From a virus: DNA of 64,000 nt. The DNA is taken from IMG/VR virus record IMGVR_UViG_3300042691_044682, positions 1 to 64,000 of that record; one strand, given 5' to 3'. Position numbers and translations under genes: made by a program. Of the stretch, positions 15,456 through 23,414 are shown piece by piece (positions within the stretch are counted from its first letter, which is position 1; every line of letters starts with the position of its first letter). The notes under the pieces are model-generated. The model searched no databases. It was not told the origin of the DNA and was given only the letters and a program-made list of their open reading frames with translations.

Positions 15456-15610
15456 ACCCCTCCTCCCCCGGCGAGGCCGCAGAACCCGCGCCGCGCCGCG
15501 CCGAGGGTCCGGCGCCAGACCCGGGATTGGCCGTCGGAGATCTCGTAGGACGGCACCCTGGCGAAGGGGCACCAGCGCTCGCGGGCGTCGGCTTCGGTGA
15601 GAGCGGTCAT
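15452..15610 (-). CDS. Tiny phage protein with WCPFARV motif
   Basis: 52 residues. Starts MTALTEADARERWCPFARV, a beginning I know from many short phage proteins (acidic helix then W-C-P-F-x-R). It overlaps genes on both sides by ATGA. Too short to assign a fold; two more cysteines would be needed for a metal site and only one other (C45) is present. Confidence 0.65.
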   Translation of the reverse strand: MTALTEADARERWCPFARVPSYEISDGQSRVWRRTLGAARRGFCGLAGGGGV

Positions 15611-15960
15611 GCGTCGGTATCCTCGTCGACGGAGGCGGGCTTCTTCTGCGGCACCGGGCGCGCACGCCAGCCGGGGATCTCGGCGAAGCGCTCCTCCTGG
15701 CCGGGAACCGGCTCGATGGCGAAGGCCACCCCCGCGGCGAGTTGGACCTCGATGACGCGGCCGACGATCGCCTCAATGGTTTCTGAGACCGCGGTGATGG
15801 CACCCCCCACGGGCGGCGGGCCGAAGCGCGGCGGCATCATCCAGCGGATCTGCATGTCGCGGCGCAGATCGGCGGGCGGGATGCTGTGCGGCACCCAGCC
15901 CAGGTGGACATAGACGCGCCGCTCGGCGTCCCAGCGGTAGACGGGAAGCGTGGTGGTCAT
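15607..15960 (-). CDS. Hypothetical protein
   Basis: 117 residues from ATG 15960. The first half is aromatic and beta-like (LPVYRWDAERRVYVHLGWVPH), the middle a hydrophobic helix (AVSETIEAIVGRVIEVQLAAG), the end Pro/Lys-rich. ATGA overlaps with both neighbours. No family recognised. Confidence 0.6.
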   Translation of the reverse strand: MTTTLPVYRWDAERRVYVHLGWVPHSIPPADLRRDMQIRWMMPPRFGPPPVGGAITAVSETIEAIVGRVIEVQLAAGVAFAIEPVPGQEERFAEIPGWRARPVPQKKPASVDEDTDA

Positions 15961-16514
15961 GCGTCGGTTTCCCCGAAGATCTGCTTCTTGAGCTGCGCGG
16001 CCAAATCCCGCTCGGCCCTTTCGTCGGCCACGCTGATCCGGGCCGCGACATGCGCGCGGATGATGGCGGCGTAGCACTCGCGCGCGCCGTCCTCTGCGGC
16101 GGTGCCGTGGAGCCGATCGCCGACCAGCTTCGCTATCTCCGCCGCCTCCCGCATCCCTTCGGCTCGCGCCGCCGCGATGCGCCCGGCCAGCGCAGACGCG
16201 CCCGCTGGCGGTGGCAGCGCCTCCAGCGGCAATTCCGGCCGCAGCGTGCAGCCGTCGCGCCGACCGCGCAATTCGGCGGCGGCCTCGCGCGCGGCGACCT
16301 CGTCGGGGATGGGGCATGGGCCGAGGTAACACCAGCCTGCCCGGTTCATGTCCTCGACGCTGCCGCGCTCCAGCCACGTCTTGGTGCGCGGGTTCCAAAG
16401 GCACGGGCGCACAAAGGCGCGCGGGCTTTTCAGCCAATGCCACCCATCCCGCTCCGGATTGAGCGGCACGCCGGGGCGCGCCGGATCGGGCCAGCCGCTC
16501 GGGTCGGCGCTCAC
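15957..16514 (-). CDS. Hypothetical protein
   Basis: 185 residues from GTG 16514, chosen because GTGA overlaps the upstream stop. The N-terminal 75 residues contain several Trp and Pro (DGWHWLKSPRAFVRPCLWNP), the C-terminal part is a long Ala/Arg/Glu helix. No catalytic motif seen and no family recognised. Confidence 0.6.
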   Translation of the reverse strand: MSADPSGWPDPARPGVPLNPERDGWHWLKSPRAFVRPCLWNPRTKTWLERGSVEDMNRAGWCYLGPCPIPDEVAAREAAAELRGRRDGCTLRPELPLEALPPPAGASALAGRIAAARAEGMREAAEIAKLVGDRLHGTAAEDGARECYAAIIRAHVAARISVADERAERDLAAQLKKQIFGETDA

Positions 16515-17308
16515 GTCCGGCGCTCCCGCCCAGGCGGCGCCGGCGGCGCGGGATCGAACGGGCGCCTGGTCGCCCAGTCCGGCGGGACGTCGGTGCCGTA
16601 GGAGCCCAGGGCGCGGATGCAGGCGGCGAGGCTCGCAATCGCGGACGAGCTGCCCTGCAGGCTGACCATCCAGGGCAGCTCGTCGCCGGTGAGGAAGCCG
16701 ATCTCCATGGCCAGCCCGCGCCGGAAGGCCGCCTCCCAGGAGGTCATGGTCTCGTCGTCGATCACCCACCGCAGCTCGGGGCCGTTGGGCTGCGCACGCG
16801 CGTGCCAGGAAGTCGCCCCGATGGCGATGCGGACCCGGATGTCAGCCCCGGCCGGCAGAGCCCAGCCGCGGCGGCTGAGCCGAACCCACAGGACGCGCTC
16901 GCCGGCATAGTGCTGGACCAGCACCATGCGCTGGGCAGGACCCGGCAGGGAGGTGCCCGCCGCACAGGTGCGCTGGCCGCGCTCGGTGGTGCCGCCGAAG
17001 ACCTCCCAGGCGCCGGTGCGGCCCAGGCTGAAAAGCTCGGCACGCGCCGGGGCTGCAGAGCCGAACAGGAGAAGGATCGCGAGCACCAGGCCGCCCAGGG
17101 CCGCCCAGGCGAGCCAGCGGATACCACCCAGGCGGTGCAGGATGCGGTCGGAGAGACTCGGGCGCGCCCTGGCCCGCTCGAAGTCCAACATCGCAGCGCG
17201 CGCCAGCACCACCACGTCCTCGGTCACGACGGACGCCTCGCTCATCTTGGCAAGCATCTGCCGCTCGGCCCGCTCGCGCAGGCGATCTGTTGCTTTATGT
17301 TCAAGCAT
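16511..17308 (-). CDS. Membrane-anchored periplasmic protein, IalB-like pattern
   Basis: 265 residues. A cytoplasmic helix (1-60), one transmembrane segment (~64-82) and APARA, then a secreted part beginning ELFSLGRTGAWEVFGGTTERGQ. The GW/AW-x-VFGGT and AGERVLWVRLSRRGWALPAG pattern recalls invasion-associated-locus-B-type periplasmic proteins of alphaproteobacteria (inference). GGGGAGG lies just before ATG 17308. A phage-encoded envelope protein of this type could alter the lysogen surface. Confidence 0.6.
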   Translation of the reverse strand: MLEHKATDRLRERAERQMLAKMSEASVVTEDVVVLARAAMLDFERARARPSLSDRILHRLGGIRWLAWAALGGLVLAILLLFGSAAPARAELFSLGRTGAWEVFGGTTERGQRTCAAGTSLPGPAQRMVLVQHYAGERVLWVRLSRRGWALPAGADIRVRIAIGATSWHARAQPNGPELRWVIDDETMTSWEAAFRRGLAMEIGFLTGDELPWMVSLQGSSSAIASLAACIRALGSYGTDVPPDWATRRPFDPAPPAPPGRERRT

Positions 17309-17521
17309 CTATGCGCCTCCCCTCATCTTGTCTGCCAGCACAGCGCCCGCCTCGGTGGCCGCATAGCGGGTGGTCTCGCCCGAGCGCCGCAGCAGGCCCG
17401 CGGCCACCAGGGCAACGATCGAAGGCATGTGCAGGTGCTGCGGCGCCGTCGTCGGCCGCGAGCTGGCGGCGAAGTAGAGCAGCGCCTCCCTCTGCCGCGG
17501 GGTGAGCTGGCGCGCGCTCAC
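17309..17521 (-). CDS. Small winged-helix-like protein
   Basis: 70 residues from GTG 17521 (GTGA overlap with the upstream stop). LTPRQREALLYFAASSRPTT, then a helix IVALVAAGLLRRSGETTRYAATEAG reads like a helix-turn-helix followed by a small wing, as in MarR/PadR domains. Probably DNA-binding; target unknown. Confidence 0.55.
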   Translation of the reverse strand: MSARQLTPRQREALLYFAASSRPTTAPQHLHMPSIVALVAAGLLRRSGETTRYAATEAGAVLADKMRGGA

Positions 17522-17748
17522 GCGACCACCTCGTAACCCAGGCGCTCGGCATAGGCGGCCGCCCGCTCGCGCGTCTGCGCCCCGCCGAGATAGCACGATT
17601 TTTCAGTTACTTGCAGCGTTTCGCTCCGACGATATGGCATGCAATACGCGCCTCGCAGCCCGCAGCCCGGGCGACACCGGATCGCCCACCAGGGCTCGCC
17701 ATTCGGGATGAGCTCGATCGCCACGGTGCGACGCGCCGCCTCGCTCAC
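17518..17748 (-). CDS. Hypothetical protein with Cys residues
   Basis: 76 residues from GTG 17748, again with a GTGA overlap. Strand-rich N-terminus (TVAIELIPNGEPWWAIRCRPGCG) with CRPGC and further cysteines (YC, CYLGG), then a helix AAAYAERLGYEVV. Four cysteines could bind a metal. Unknown family. Confidence 0.58.
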   Translation of the reverse strand: MSEAARRTVAIELIPNGEPWWAIRCRPGCGLRGAYCMPYRRSETLQVTEKSCYLGGAQTRERAAAYAERLGYEVVA

Positions 17749-18179
17749 GACGCCACCGCCCGCCACGCCTCGGCACGCAGCAGCGCCGCCACCAGGGCCG
17801 CCGCCGGCGCCCCCGCCCGCCCCGCGAACGCCCGCCCCTTGTAGGCCGGCGTCCAGCAGCACCCCTCGTAGCGCCGCGGCGCGCCGATCCCCTGCACCTT
17901 CACCGACGGCAGCCAGCCCAGCCGCTCGCACTCCGTCCAGGCGCGCCCGAGATCCTCGGCATAGCGCGGCGGCACATCGCCCGACGCCGTCCAACTCATG
18001 TCGCCGCGACGCCAGGCCACGCGCGCCTGCCAGACGAGCAGGCTCGTCTCGATCGGGCGCAGCTGGCTCTCCCAGCCCAGCGCCAGGGCGACGGCATCGC
18101 ACAGCTGGTCGACATCAGCACCGTCGGCCTCGAGCTGCTTGGCCAGCCGGAGGAGGTCAGCAGAGCGCGCCTCGCTCAT
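17745..18179 (-). CDS. Hypothetical protein
   Basis: 144 residues from ATG 18179, whose A is the last base of the upstream stop (TGATG). Helical N-terminus (SADLLRLAKQLEADGADVDQ), a Trp/Tyr-rich middle (DMSWTASGDVPPRYAEDLG) and an Ala-rich end. No family recognised; the long upstream extension of the frame is shadow. Confidence 0.6.
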   Translation of the reverse strand: MSEARSADLLRLAKQLEADGADVDQLCDAVALALGWESQLRPIETSLLVWQARVAWRRGDMSWTASGDVPPRYAEDLGRAWTECERLGWLPSVKVQGIGAPRRYEGCCWTPAYKGRAFAGRAGAPAAALVAALLRAEAWRAVAS

Positions 18180-18520
18180 CACGCCACCACGCCGAACGAG
18201 ACGCGGATCTCGCCGCGCTTGAAGACCAGGGTGTCGCCCGGCGCGATGGCGGGCAGGTTGAACAGCGGCACGGTCGACAGCAGCGGCGCGGTCCGCCCCT
18301 CGGCCAGGAAGGCCTCCATGGAGATCGGCACATGCGCGGCGCGGCAGAGCGGCGGCGCCGGCCACTCCACGATGGCAAGGTTCTCGAAGCCGCGCTCGGC
18401 CGGCCCGAAGGTCACGGCCTTGCGCTCGGCGTAGGGGACCAGGCCATCCGTCCCCGGCGGCACCCAGGCCGGCGCCAGCCAGAGGACGAACATCTCGCTC
18501 GCGGGCGGAAGATCGCTCAT
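18179..18520 (-). CDS. Hypothetical protein
   Basis: 113 residues, beta-rich and proline-rich (MFVLWLAPAWVPPGTDGLVP; PAIAPGDTLVFKRGEIRVSF). ATGA overlap with the gene upstream. Possibly a small beta-barrel. No recognised family. Confidence 0.58.
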   Translation of the reverse strand: MSDLPPASEMFVLWLAPAWVPPGTDGLVPYAERKAVTFGPAERGFENLAIVEWPAPPLCRAAHVPISMEAFLAEGRTAPLLSTVPLFNLPAIAPGDTLVFKRGEIRVSFGVVA

Positions 18521-18792
18521 GCCCGCCCCACCGCCGCGCTCTCGGCCAGCTCGACGAGCTGCGCGGCTTCGATGAGGCGCGCGGCCACGGCGCGAGCCTC
18601 ATGCGCGCCCAACGGCAGCGAGGTGGCCAGCGCGCCCATGACATTGATCGCGACGACCACCTGGTAGACCGGGTGCGCCTCGCTCCCGAAGCGCGCAGAG
18701 GCGATGCGGAGGACGAACGGACGGCCTTCGGTGAGAGGCCACGCCTCCGCGCCATCAGGCTCGCCACCCGGCTCGCGCACGTCCTCGCTCAT
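18517..18792 (-). CDS. Hypothetical protein, first gene of the minus-strand block
   Basis: 91 residues from ATG 18792 (GGAGGG just upstream on the minus strand); two earlier in-frame starts lack a ribosome site. Contains a beta stretch (RPFVLRIASARFGSEAHPVY) and a helix (EARAVAARLIEAAQLVELAE). It opens the long minus-strand block opposite the plus-strand early genes. Confidence 0.6.
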   Translation of the reverse strand: MSEDVREPGGEPDGAEAWPLTEGRPFVLRIASARFGSEAHPVYQVVVAINVMGALATSLPLGAHEARAVAARLIEAAQLVELAESAAVGRA

Positions 18793-18948
18793 AGGCCCTC
18801 CAGCCACCATATGCGGCTGGCAATCTACCACAGTTTTCTGTTATTCTGCCAAGCGCGATGTTGATACCGTTGCGAACACGCACCATATTACCTGGGACGC
18901 GCGCCTTGCCGGCCGCGTCATCCCCCAACATCGCCAAGGAAGACCGCC
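18793..18948. promoter_or_regulatory. Divergent promoter region
   Basis: 156 bases between divergent genes, AT-richer than average. It holds an inverted repeat CCAGCC-N9-GGCTGG (18801-18821) and an operator-like CACA-GTTTTC-TGTT at 18829-18842, followed by TTATTCTG and TTGATACC. Likely promoters for the minus-strand block and the plus-strand early genes. Exact -35/-10 boxes are not certain. Confidence 0.6.
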
Positions 18949-19503
18949 ATGCCCTCCGGACATGACGCGCCCACGCACCCGAACTGCTGGGTCCTCATCG
19001 GACTCCCCGCATCGGGCAAGACCACCTGGCGGCGAGCCCAGATCGAGCGCCGCGCGCGCCTCGATCGCAGCCTGACCGTCATCAGCACCGACGACCTCAT
19101 CGAGCAGATCGCCGGCGCCATCGGCGTCACCTACTCCGACGCCTTCCGCATGATCGAGCACCAGGCGCTTCTCGCTCACGTGAAGCGCCAGTTCCGCGAC
19201 GCCGCCGACCGGCGCGATGACCTGATCATCGATCGGACCAACCTCTACCCGACCTCACGCGCCACCTGGCTCGGCCGGCTCGCCGGCTACCGCAAGATCG
19301 CCGTGGTGTTCGAGGTGAGCGAGGCCGAGCACACCGAACGCCTGGCCATGGCCGGCTGGAACGGGAAAGTCATCCCGCCCGCCGTGCTCGACGACATGCG
19401 CTCGAAGTTCGTCCGCCCCATGAAGGACGAAGGCTTCGACATGGTCTGGACCTACCGGGACGGGGTGCCCGTCACCCCCTCCCCCGTCGCCGTCGCCGCA
19501 TGA
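18949..19503 (+). CDS. P-loop kinase of the AAA_33/polynucleotide-kinase type
   Basis: 184 residues. Walker A GLPASGKTTW at residues ~18-27, ISTDD at ~50 as the acidic strand of the substrate-binding region, LIIDRTNLY as the conserved D-x-T-N motif, and a lid-like basic helix near the end. These are features of zeta-toxin/polynucleotide-kinase-like phosphotransferases; phage members repair RNA or DNA ends. Substrate cannot be told from sequence. First gene of the early plus-strand block. Confidence 0.75.
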   Translation: MPSGHDAPTHPNCWVLIGLPASGKTTWRRAQIERRARLDRSLTVISTDDLIEQIAGAIGVTYSDAFRMIEHQALLAHVKRQFRDAADRRDDLIIDRTNLYPTSRATWLGRLAGYRKIAVVFEVSEAEHTERLAMAGWNGKVIPPAVLDDMRSKFVRPMKDEGFDMVWTYRDGVPVTPSPVAVAA

Positions 19504-19595
19504 CCCCCGGCGCCTCCACCCGAGGCGCCGGCCCTCGCCCGCCACCCGGCGGGCCCGCTGAGCCCGGCCGGTCCGCCGGGCAGAAAGGGAACACT
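19504..19595 (+). promoter_or_regulatory. Structured leader, type B
   Basis: Perfect hairpin GGCGCCTC/GAGGCGCC (19509-19529), then CCCGCC/GGCGGG (19538-19553), the linker CCCGCTGAG, a third hairpin CCCGGC/GCCGGG (19563-19580), and AAGGGA before ATG 19596. Confidence 0.7.
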
Positions 19596-20036
19596 ATGAG
19601 CCGCAGGCCCATCCCCGCCCGACACCCCGACCAGCACCTGGTCGTCGCCGGGTGGGATCCTCCGCTCAACACCTTTTTCGCCGTCGTCCAGTTGCGGGCC
19701 CACCTCCGCGACCCCGACGACGAGGAAGACGGCGTCATCCTCTCCCTCGGGGACGATGGCACCACCATCGACACCCCGAAGGACCTCGCCGAGCGCATCA
19801 AGGCCTACGCCGAGCTCGACGAGATGACCCTCCTCCGCCTCGCCGCGGACCGGGTCATCAACGACGGACGGACGCCGAACTACATCGCCGACGGCCGCGC
19901 CGCCCAGGCCTTCACCGCCCTGGGCTTCGAGACCGCCTACGAAGGCCTCATGAGCCAGCAGCCGGCGCCCCGGCACCAGCATCCGAGGATCGCCGAATTC
20001 GTGGCGAACCTGCGTGCTTCGCTGACCGATCCCTGA
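19596..20036 (+). CDS. Hypothetical early protein
   Basis: 146 residues from ATG 19596 behind AAGGGA. The fold looks mixed: a beta start (HLVVAGWDPPLNTFFAVVQL), DGTTIDTPKDLAERIKAYAE and several helices. I know this N-terminal pattern (HLVVGWDPPLGTFF) from alphaproteobacterial plasmid and phage proteins but not its function. Confidence 0.62.
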   Translation: MSRRPIPARHPDQHLVVAGWDPPLNTFFAVVQLRAHLRDPDDEEDGVILSLGDDGTTIDTPKDLAERIKAYAELDEMTLLRLAADRVINDGRTPNYIADGRAAQAFTALGFETAYEGLMSQQPAPRHQHPRIAEFVANLRASLTDP

Positions 20037-20134
20037 CCCGAACGCCATCGGCGCCCCCGCGCGCCGATGCGCAAGCTGACCCGCCCGCTCCCCGGGCAGC
20101 CCGTCGTGGCCACAGGGAGCGATGGAATCCCACC
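20037..20134 (+). promoter_or_regulatory. Structured leader, type A
   Basis: Hairpin CATCGGCGC/GCGCCGATG (20046-20069), then outer stem CGCTCCC/GGGAGCG (20086-20092 with 20115-20121) around CGGG-CAG-CCCG and a TCGTGGCCACA bulge. Here the outer stem covaries away from the usual C/G run. Confidence 0.75.
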
Positions 20135-20389
20135 ATGCCGAAGATGAACCCCGCCGAACGCATCGCCATCCGCCTGGAGGTGCTCGAGGAGATCCTCTCG
20201 CTCGCCCAGGATGGCGAGAACCTCCGCTTCGTCGATGTCGCCCTCATCGAGGCGCGCATCAGCGCGCTGAAGATGGTCGCCTCCGACATCGCCGCCACCA
20301 CGCGCGCCCCGAAGCGCGCCGACGGCGAGTATCCCCACCTGCCCGCCGCCAGGGCCGCGAAGGCGGCCAAGCGCGCCGGCAACGCCTGA
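20135..20389 (+). CDS. Small helical early protein
   Basis: 84 residues, helical and basic at the end (AARAAKAAKRAGNA). A central segment ERIAIRLEVLEEILSLAQDG, then VALIEARISALKMVASDI suggests a helical hairpin. Unknown family; flanked on both sides by structured leaders. Confidence 0.6.
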   Translation: MPKMNPAERIAIRLEVLEEILSLAQDGENLRFVDVALIEARISALKMVASDIAATTRAPKRADGEYPHLPAARAAKAAKRAGNA

Positions 20390-20505
20390 GCCGAATGCCC
20401 GCCGCCAGCAACCCTTTAGCCCCGCTTAATGGTTGCTGGTGCGCATGCAGTACCGCCCGCCCCCGGGCTGCCCGCCGTGGCTGTAGGGGCGCATGGACAC
20501 CACCC
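20390..20505 (+). promoter_or_regulatory. Structured leader, type A
   Basis: Hairpin CCAGCAACC/GGTTGCTGG (20405-20413, 20431-20439), then outer stem CGCCCC/GGGGCG (20458-20463, 20486-20491) around CGGGC-T-GCCCG and GCCGTGGCTGTA. The start ATG 20506 follows 14 bases after the stem. Confidence 0.72.
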
Positions 20506-21183
20506 ATGAACACCGACCCCGCGGCCCTGCGCGAGACCCTCGCGAAGTGCCGCGACATGATCGCGACGGAACTCGACGCGCTGCTCAACTGCTGCTGCGT
20601 GCTCGACTACCCGGACGGCAACGACGGCCAGCCCGTCCCGCGCCGAGACACCCTCGACGAGGGCGCCAAGCCCGAGGTCGAGGCCATGGAAGCCGTCCTG
20701 GCCGACATGCGCGCCATCGCCAGCTTCACCATCGGCGAGCGCGTCCAGCTGGCCCGCGACGTCGAGATCTTCGACCTCGGCGTCTGGCGCGCCGGCACCA
20801 CCGGCACCGTCACCTGGGCCGCCCCGCCCACCGGCAAGCTCGATGACGGCCTCCTCGCCACCATCGAGCTCGACGGCGACCACCCCGCCCTGGCGGAGTG
20901 GGACGGCTGCCTGCAGGTGTACCTCAACGCGGACGACGACTGCCCCTGGTGGAAGTGGATGCCGGCCTCGGCCGCGCAGCCACACGCCTCGTACGATCTC
21001 GAGCCGCACAGCTGGGTCTGGTGCACCGTGGAGACGCCCAGCGTCTTCAAGGATCACCGCCTGCCCGACGACCCCAGCCGCAAGGCATGGACCGACGAGC
21101 ACAAGGCCGCCTGGGCCGAACTCGAGGCGCTGGCCGAACAGCACGGCACCTCGATCCGGACATCATCATACCGCCGCGGCTGA
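20506..21183 (+). CDS. Hypothetical early protein
   Basis: 225 residues. N-terminal helices with a CCC triplet (LDALLNCCCVLDYPDGNDG), a central small beta-barrel-like part (GERVQLARDVEIFDLGVWRA, GTTGTVTW), and an aromatic region (DDDCPWWKWMPASA). Unknown; the barrel might bind nucleic acid or protein. Confidence 0.6.
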   Translation: MNTDPAALRETLAKCRDMIATELDALLNCCCVLDYPDGNDGQPVPRRDTLDEGAKPEVEAMEAVLADMRAIASFTIGERVQLARDVEIFDLGVWRAGTTGTVTWAAPPTGKLDDGLLATIELDGDHPALAEWDGCLQVYLNADDDCPWWKWMPASAAQPHASYDLEPHSWVWCTVETPSVFKDHRLPDDPSRKAWTDEHKAAWAELEALAEQHGTSIRTSSYRRG

Positions 21184-21303
21184 CCGCCGCATCGCGGGCC
21201 GCCGGGAACCTTCAAGCGAAACACGAAGGTTCCCGGCGCGCCAACGGATCGCCGCCGCCCTCCCGGCACCGTCCTTCGAGACGGAGGGCATAGGAGACAC
21301 CGC
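21184..21303 (+). promoter_or_regulatory. Structured leader, type A2
   Basis: Fourteen-base perfect hairpin CGCCGGGAACCTTC/GAAGGTTCCCGGCG (21200-21238), then stem GCCCTCC/GGAGGGC (21257-21263, 21283-21289) enclosing CGGCACCG and TCCTTCGAGAC. CCGTC/GACGG inside offers an alternative pairing. Confidence 0.75.
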
Positions 21304-21876
21304 ATGGGCAACCGTGCACACGTCCAGTTCCAGACCAGGGAAGAGCGGGCGACAGCCCAGACCTACTTGCACTGGAATGGCTCCATTGACAGCGTGGCCG
21401 CCTTCATGGTCATCGCCACCGAGCTCGGCGGCCACCCGGCCCTGCCGAGCGCGTTCACCGCGCGCTTCATCGCCGCGGCGACGCTCTTCGCTGCCACCCG
21501 CGACCACCTCACGGTCTACGTGCAGGAGCCGGATCGGTACCCGATCAAGGGTCCGACCCAGCAATCCGACAACGGCCGGATGCACTGGACCTGGACCCGC
21601 CCGGAGATCCCGGGCGATGAGGAGGTCGTGATGGTGGACACGCCATCCGGTCCCTTGATCCACCCGAGCCATCAGCTGCGCGGGTTCGAGCTCACCTGGG
21701 ACCACGACGGCAAGATCGATCGCCTCTCGTGGGCGCAGGTCTTGGACCTCGTGAAGGCGGACCGCTACTGGGCGCCGGACCGCCACATCCTGCCGACCGC
21801 CCGGAAGCTCTTCCACCCCGACGCGCTCTATCCGCCCCTGCCGGAACTGGCCTTCAGCCATCCGGCCGTGGCGTAG
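21304..21876 (+). CDS. Conserved YLHWNG-type early protein
   Basis: 190 residues. The start MGNRAHVQFQT and YLHWNGSIDSVAAFM match a conserved plasmid/phage family of unknown role in Proteobacteria, usually beginning MGNRA and carrying YLHWNGG. The C-terminal half includes LSWAQVLDLVKADRYWAPD. No catalytic motif evident. Confidence 0.68.
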   Translation: MGNRAHVQFQTREERATAQTYLHWNGSIDSVAAFMVIATELGGHPALPSAFTARFIAAATLFAATRDHLTVYVQEPDRYPIKGPTQQSDNGRMHWTWTRPEIPGDEEVVMVDTPSGPLIHPSHQLRGFELTWDHDGKIDRLSWAQVLDLVKADRYWAPDRHILPTARKLFHPDALYPPLPELAFSHPAVA

Positions 21877-21976
21877 CGCGCCACCCCACCGCAAGCCGGC
21901 CGTCGCAAGGCGGCCGGTCTTGCCGGTCCTCAGCCCCCGGGCCCGGCCCGTCGCGAATGGGGGCAGGAGCATTCAA
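21877..21976 (+). promoter_or_regulatory. Structured leader, type A
   Basis: Hairpin CCGGCCG/CGGCCGG (21896-21917), then CCCCC/GGGGG (21934-21938, 21959-21963) around GGGCCCGGCCC and GTCGCGAAT; CAGGAG follows the stem. Confidence 0.75.
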
Positions 21977-22258
21977 ATGCCCGACGAATACATCGCGCAG
22001 GACCTCGACGCGCCGCCCTTCGTGCCTGGCAGCCCGGCCCACACGGTCGCGCTGGCGGGCGCGCTGGCGGCCGGACAGGCGGCCGGAGCCCTTCGCAAGT
22101 CCGGCCTCTACCTGCCCCACGCCAGCCCGCCCGGCATGCACGGAAACCCCGAGGATTTCGGGGCGTTCCAGTGGGCCGAGGCGGCCGGCTACGGGCACCC
22201 GAGCCTGCGCAGCGTGTTCACCCACGGCTTCCTGTCCATCTTGGGCAAGGAGTCCTGA
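21977..22258 (+). CDS. Small hypothetical early protein
   Basis: 93 residues, with a helix rich in Ala/Gly (AHTVALAGALAAGQAAGALR), then an aromatic C-terminus (FGAFQWAEAAGYGHPSLRSV). Two bases separate its stop from the next ATG, so the two genes share one leader. Confidence 0.58.
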   Translation: MPDEYIAQDLDAPPFVPGSPAHTVALAGALAAGQAAGALRKSGLYLPHASPPGMHGNPEDFGAFQWAEAAGYGHPSLRSVFTHGFLSILGKES

Positions 22259-22260
22259 CC

Positions 22261-22542
22261 ATGGCCGAGATCTTCTTCCTCGCCATGGATCTCGGCAACG
22301 ACGCGTTCGGGCACCAGCCCGATCGCGCCGCGACCGCCGACGACATGCGGCCCGAAGTGGTGCGCATCCTGAAGAACCTGGCCGATCGCGTCGAAGCCGG
22401 CGGCCCCATCCAGACGGATGGGTCCTACCGGCTGATCGACAGCAACGGCAACACGGTCGGCTACGCCGGCGTGAAGGAGGACGGACCGCGGCGCTCCCCC
22501 CTCATTTGGGAGGGCCTCGCCCGCCTCGTCGACGGCGAATGA
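22261..22542 (+). CDS. Small hypothetical early protein
   Basis: 93 residues. MAEIFFLAMDLGNDAF then a helix MRPEVVRILKNLADRVEAGG and a beta hairpin GSYRLIDSNGNTVGYAGVKE. It has no leader of its own and is probably co-translated with the gene before it. Unknown family. Confidence 0.6.
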   Translation: MAEIFFLAMDLGNDAFGHQPDRAATADDMRPEVVRILKNLADRVEAGGPIQTDGSYRLIDSNGNTVGYAGVKEDGPRRSPLIWEGLARLVDGE

Positions 22543-22632
22543 GCCTGCCGCCGCCAGGGCAACCTGGCGGCGCGCAAGCTGCGCCTCGCCCCCGGGCACA
22601 GCCCGTCGATCACAGGGGGCACGGAGACCGCA
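22543..22632 (+). promoter_or_regulatory. Structured leader, type A
   Basis: Hairpin GCCGCCAGG/CCTGGCGGC (22550-22571), CGCGCAAGC spacer, then CCCCC/GGGGG (22589-22593, 22615-22619) around GGGCACAGCCC and GTCGATCACA, then CACGGAG before ATG 22633. Confidence 0.75.
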
Positions 22633-23082
22633 ATGCGGGATTTCGTCGACATCGGGGGCACGCCTCATGACGAGGAGTGCGCCCAGATCGGGGACAGCTT
22701 TCCCCATGGCCAGGAGCTCAACAAGCTCGAGTGCCGCGCCTACATCCTTGCGCTGCGCCGCCACTACGGGCCCGAGCCCGACGGCGCCTCGCTGGTGATC
22801 AAGGCCAACCCCCACGACTTCGGGACCTGGCGGGAGGTGCGCTGCACCTTCGAGCGGGAGAACGAAGCCGCGCGCGAGTACGCCTACAAGGTCGAGAACG
22901 GACTGCGCTTCTGGGCGCACGGCTGCCTATCGGCCCCGGTGGTGTACGACGACAGGGGGCGACCGAAGACCATCCGCACCAAGGATGGCGACGTGCCCTT
23001 CACCGAGGACGCGATCGCCCAGGCGTCGGCCGATGCCTGCTGCTGGCCGGAGGAACAGCCATTACCAGCCCCGATCGCATGA
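22633..23082 (+). CDS. Hypothetical early protein
   Basis: 149 residues. Contains HDFGTWREVRCTFERENEAA, REYAYKVENGLRFW and a Trp/Cys end (ADACCWPEE). The HDFG-x-Y/W-x-EV pattern occurs in alphaproteobacterial plasmid and phage proteins that I cannot name. Stop overlaps the next start (ATGA). Confidence 0.62.
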   Translation: MRDFVDIGGTPHDEECAQIGDSFPHGQELNKLECRAYILALRRHYGPEPDGASLVIKANPHDFGTWREVRCTFERENEAAREYAYKVENGLRFWAHGCLSAPVVYDDRGRPKTIRTKDGDVPFTEDAIAQASADACCWPEEQPLPAPIA

Positions 23083-23414
23083 CCGCCCTGCCCGAGCTGC
23101 TCGGCCTCGCCGAGCACGCCCGCAAGAGCCACGCCTACTGGCTGCGCTGCGCCCGTGAGGGCGGCAACGGCCAGTACGGCCGGGCCTACTGCCTCGACGG
23201 CGCCGCAACGTGGCGCCGTCGCCTCGGCCAGCTGCTCGCAGAGATCCGCGCGCGGCCGGACGAGCTCGCCGCCCTGCGGCGCCGCCAGGCGCTCAAGGCC
23301 CAGCGGGACAAGCTGCACCAGCAGCAGGCCAAGCTCGCCAAGTCCTACGCGAGCCGGATGAAGAAGCTCGAGGGACGGCTCGTCGCCGTCGATCGCGAGC
23401 TCGGCAGGACCTGA
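23079..23414 (+). CDS. Small coiled-coil early protein
   Basis: 111 residues from ATG 23079 (ATGA overlap). Mostly helical: LGLAEHARKSHAYWLRCARE, then ALRRRQALKAQRDKLHQQQA and a Lys-rich helix, a probable coiled coil. Strong positive charge suggests nucleic-acid contact. Unknown family. Confidence 0.6.
   Translation: MTALPELLGLAEHARKSHAYWLRCAREGGNGQYGRAYCLDGAATWRRRLGQLLAEIRARPDELAALRRRQALKAQRDKLHQQQAKLAKSYASRMKKLEGRLVAVDRELGRT

Noticed and set aside
18949-19503. A zeta toxin with antitoxin.
   Set aside because: The P-loop and D-x-T-N motifs fit the wider AAA_33 kinase group, but there is no epsilon-like antitoxin next to it and the protein is short for zeta.
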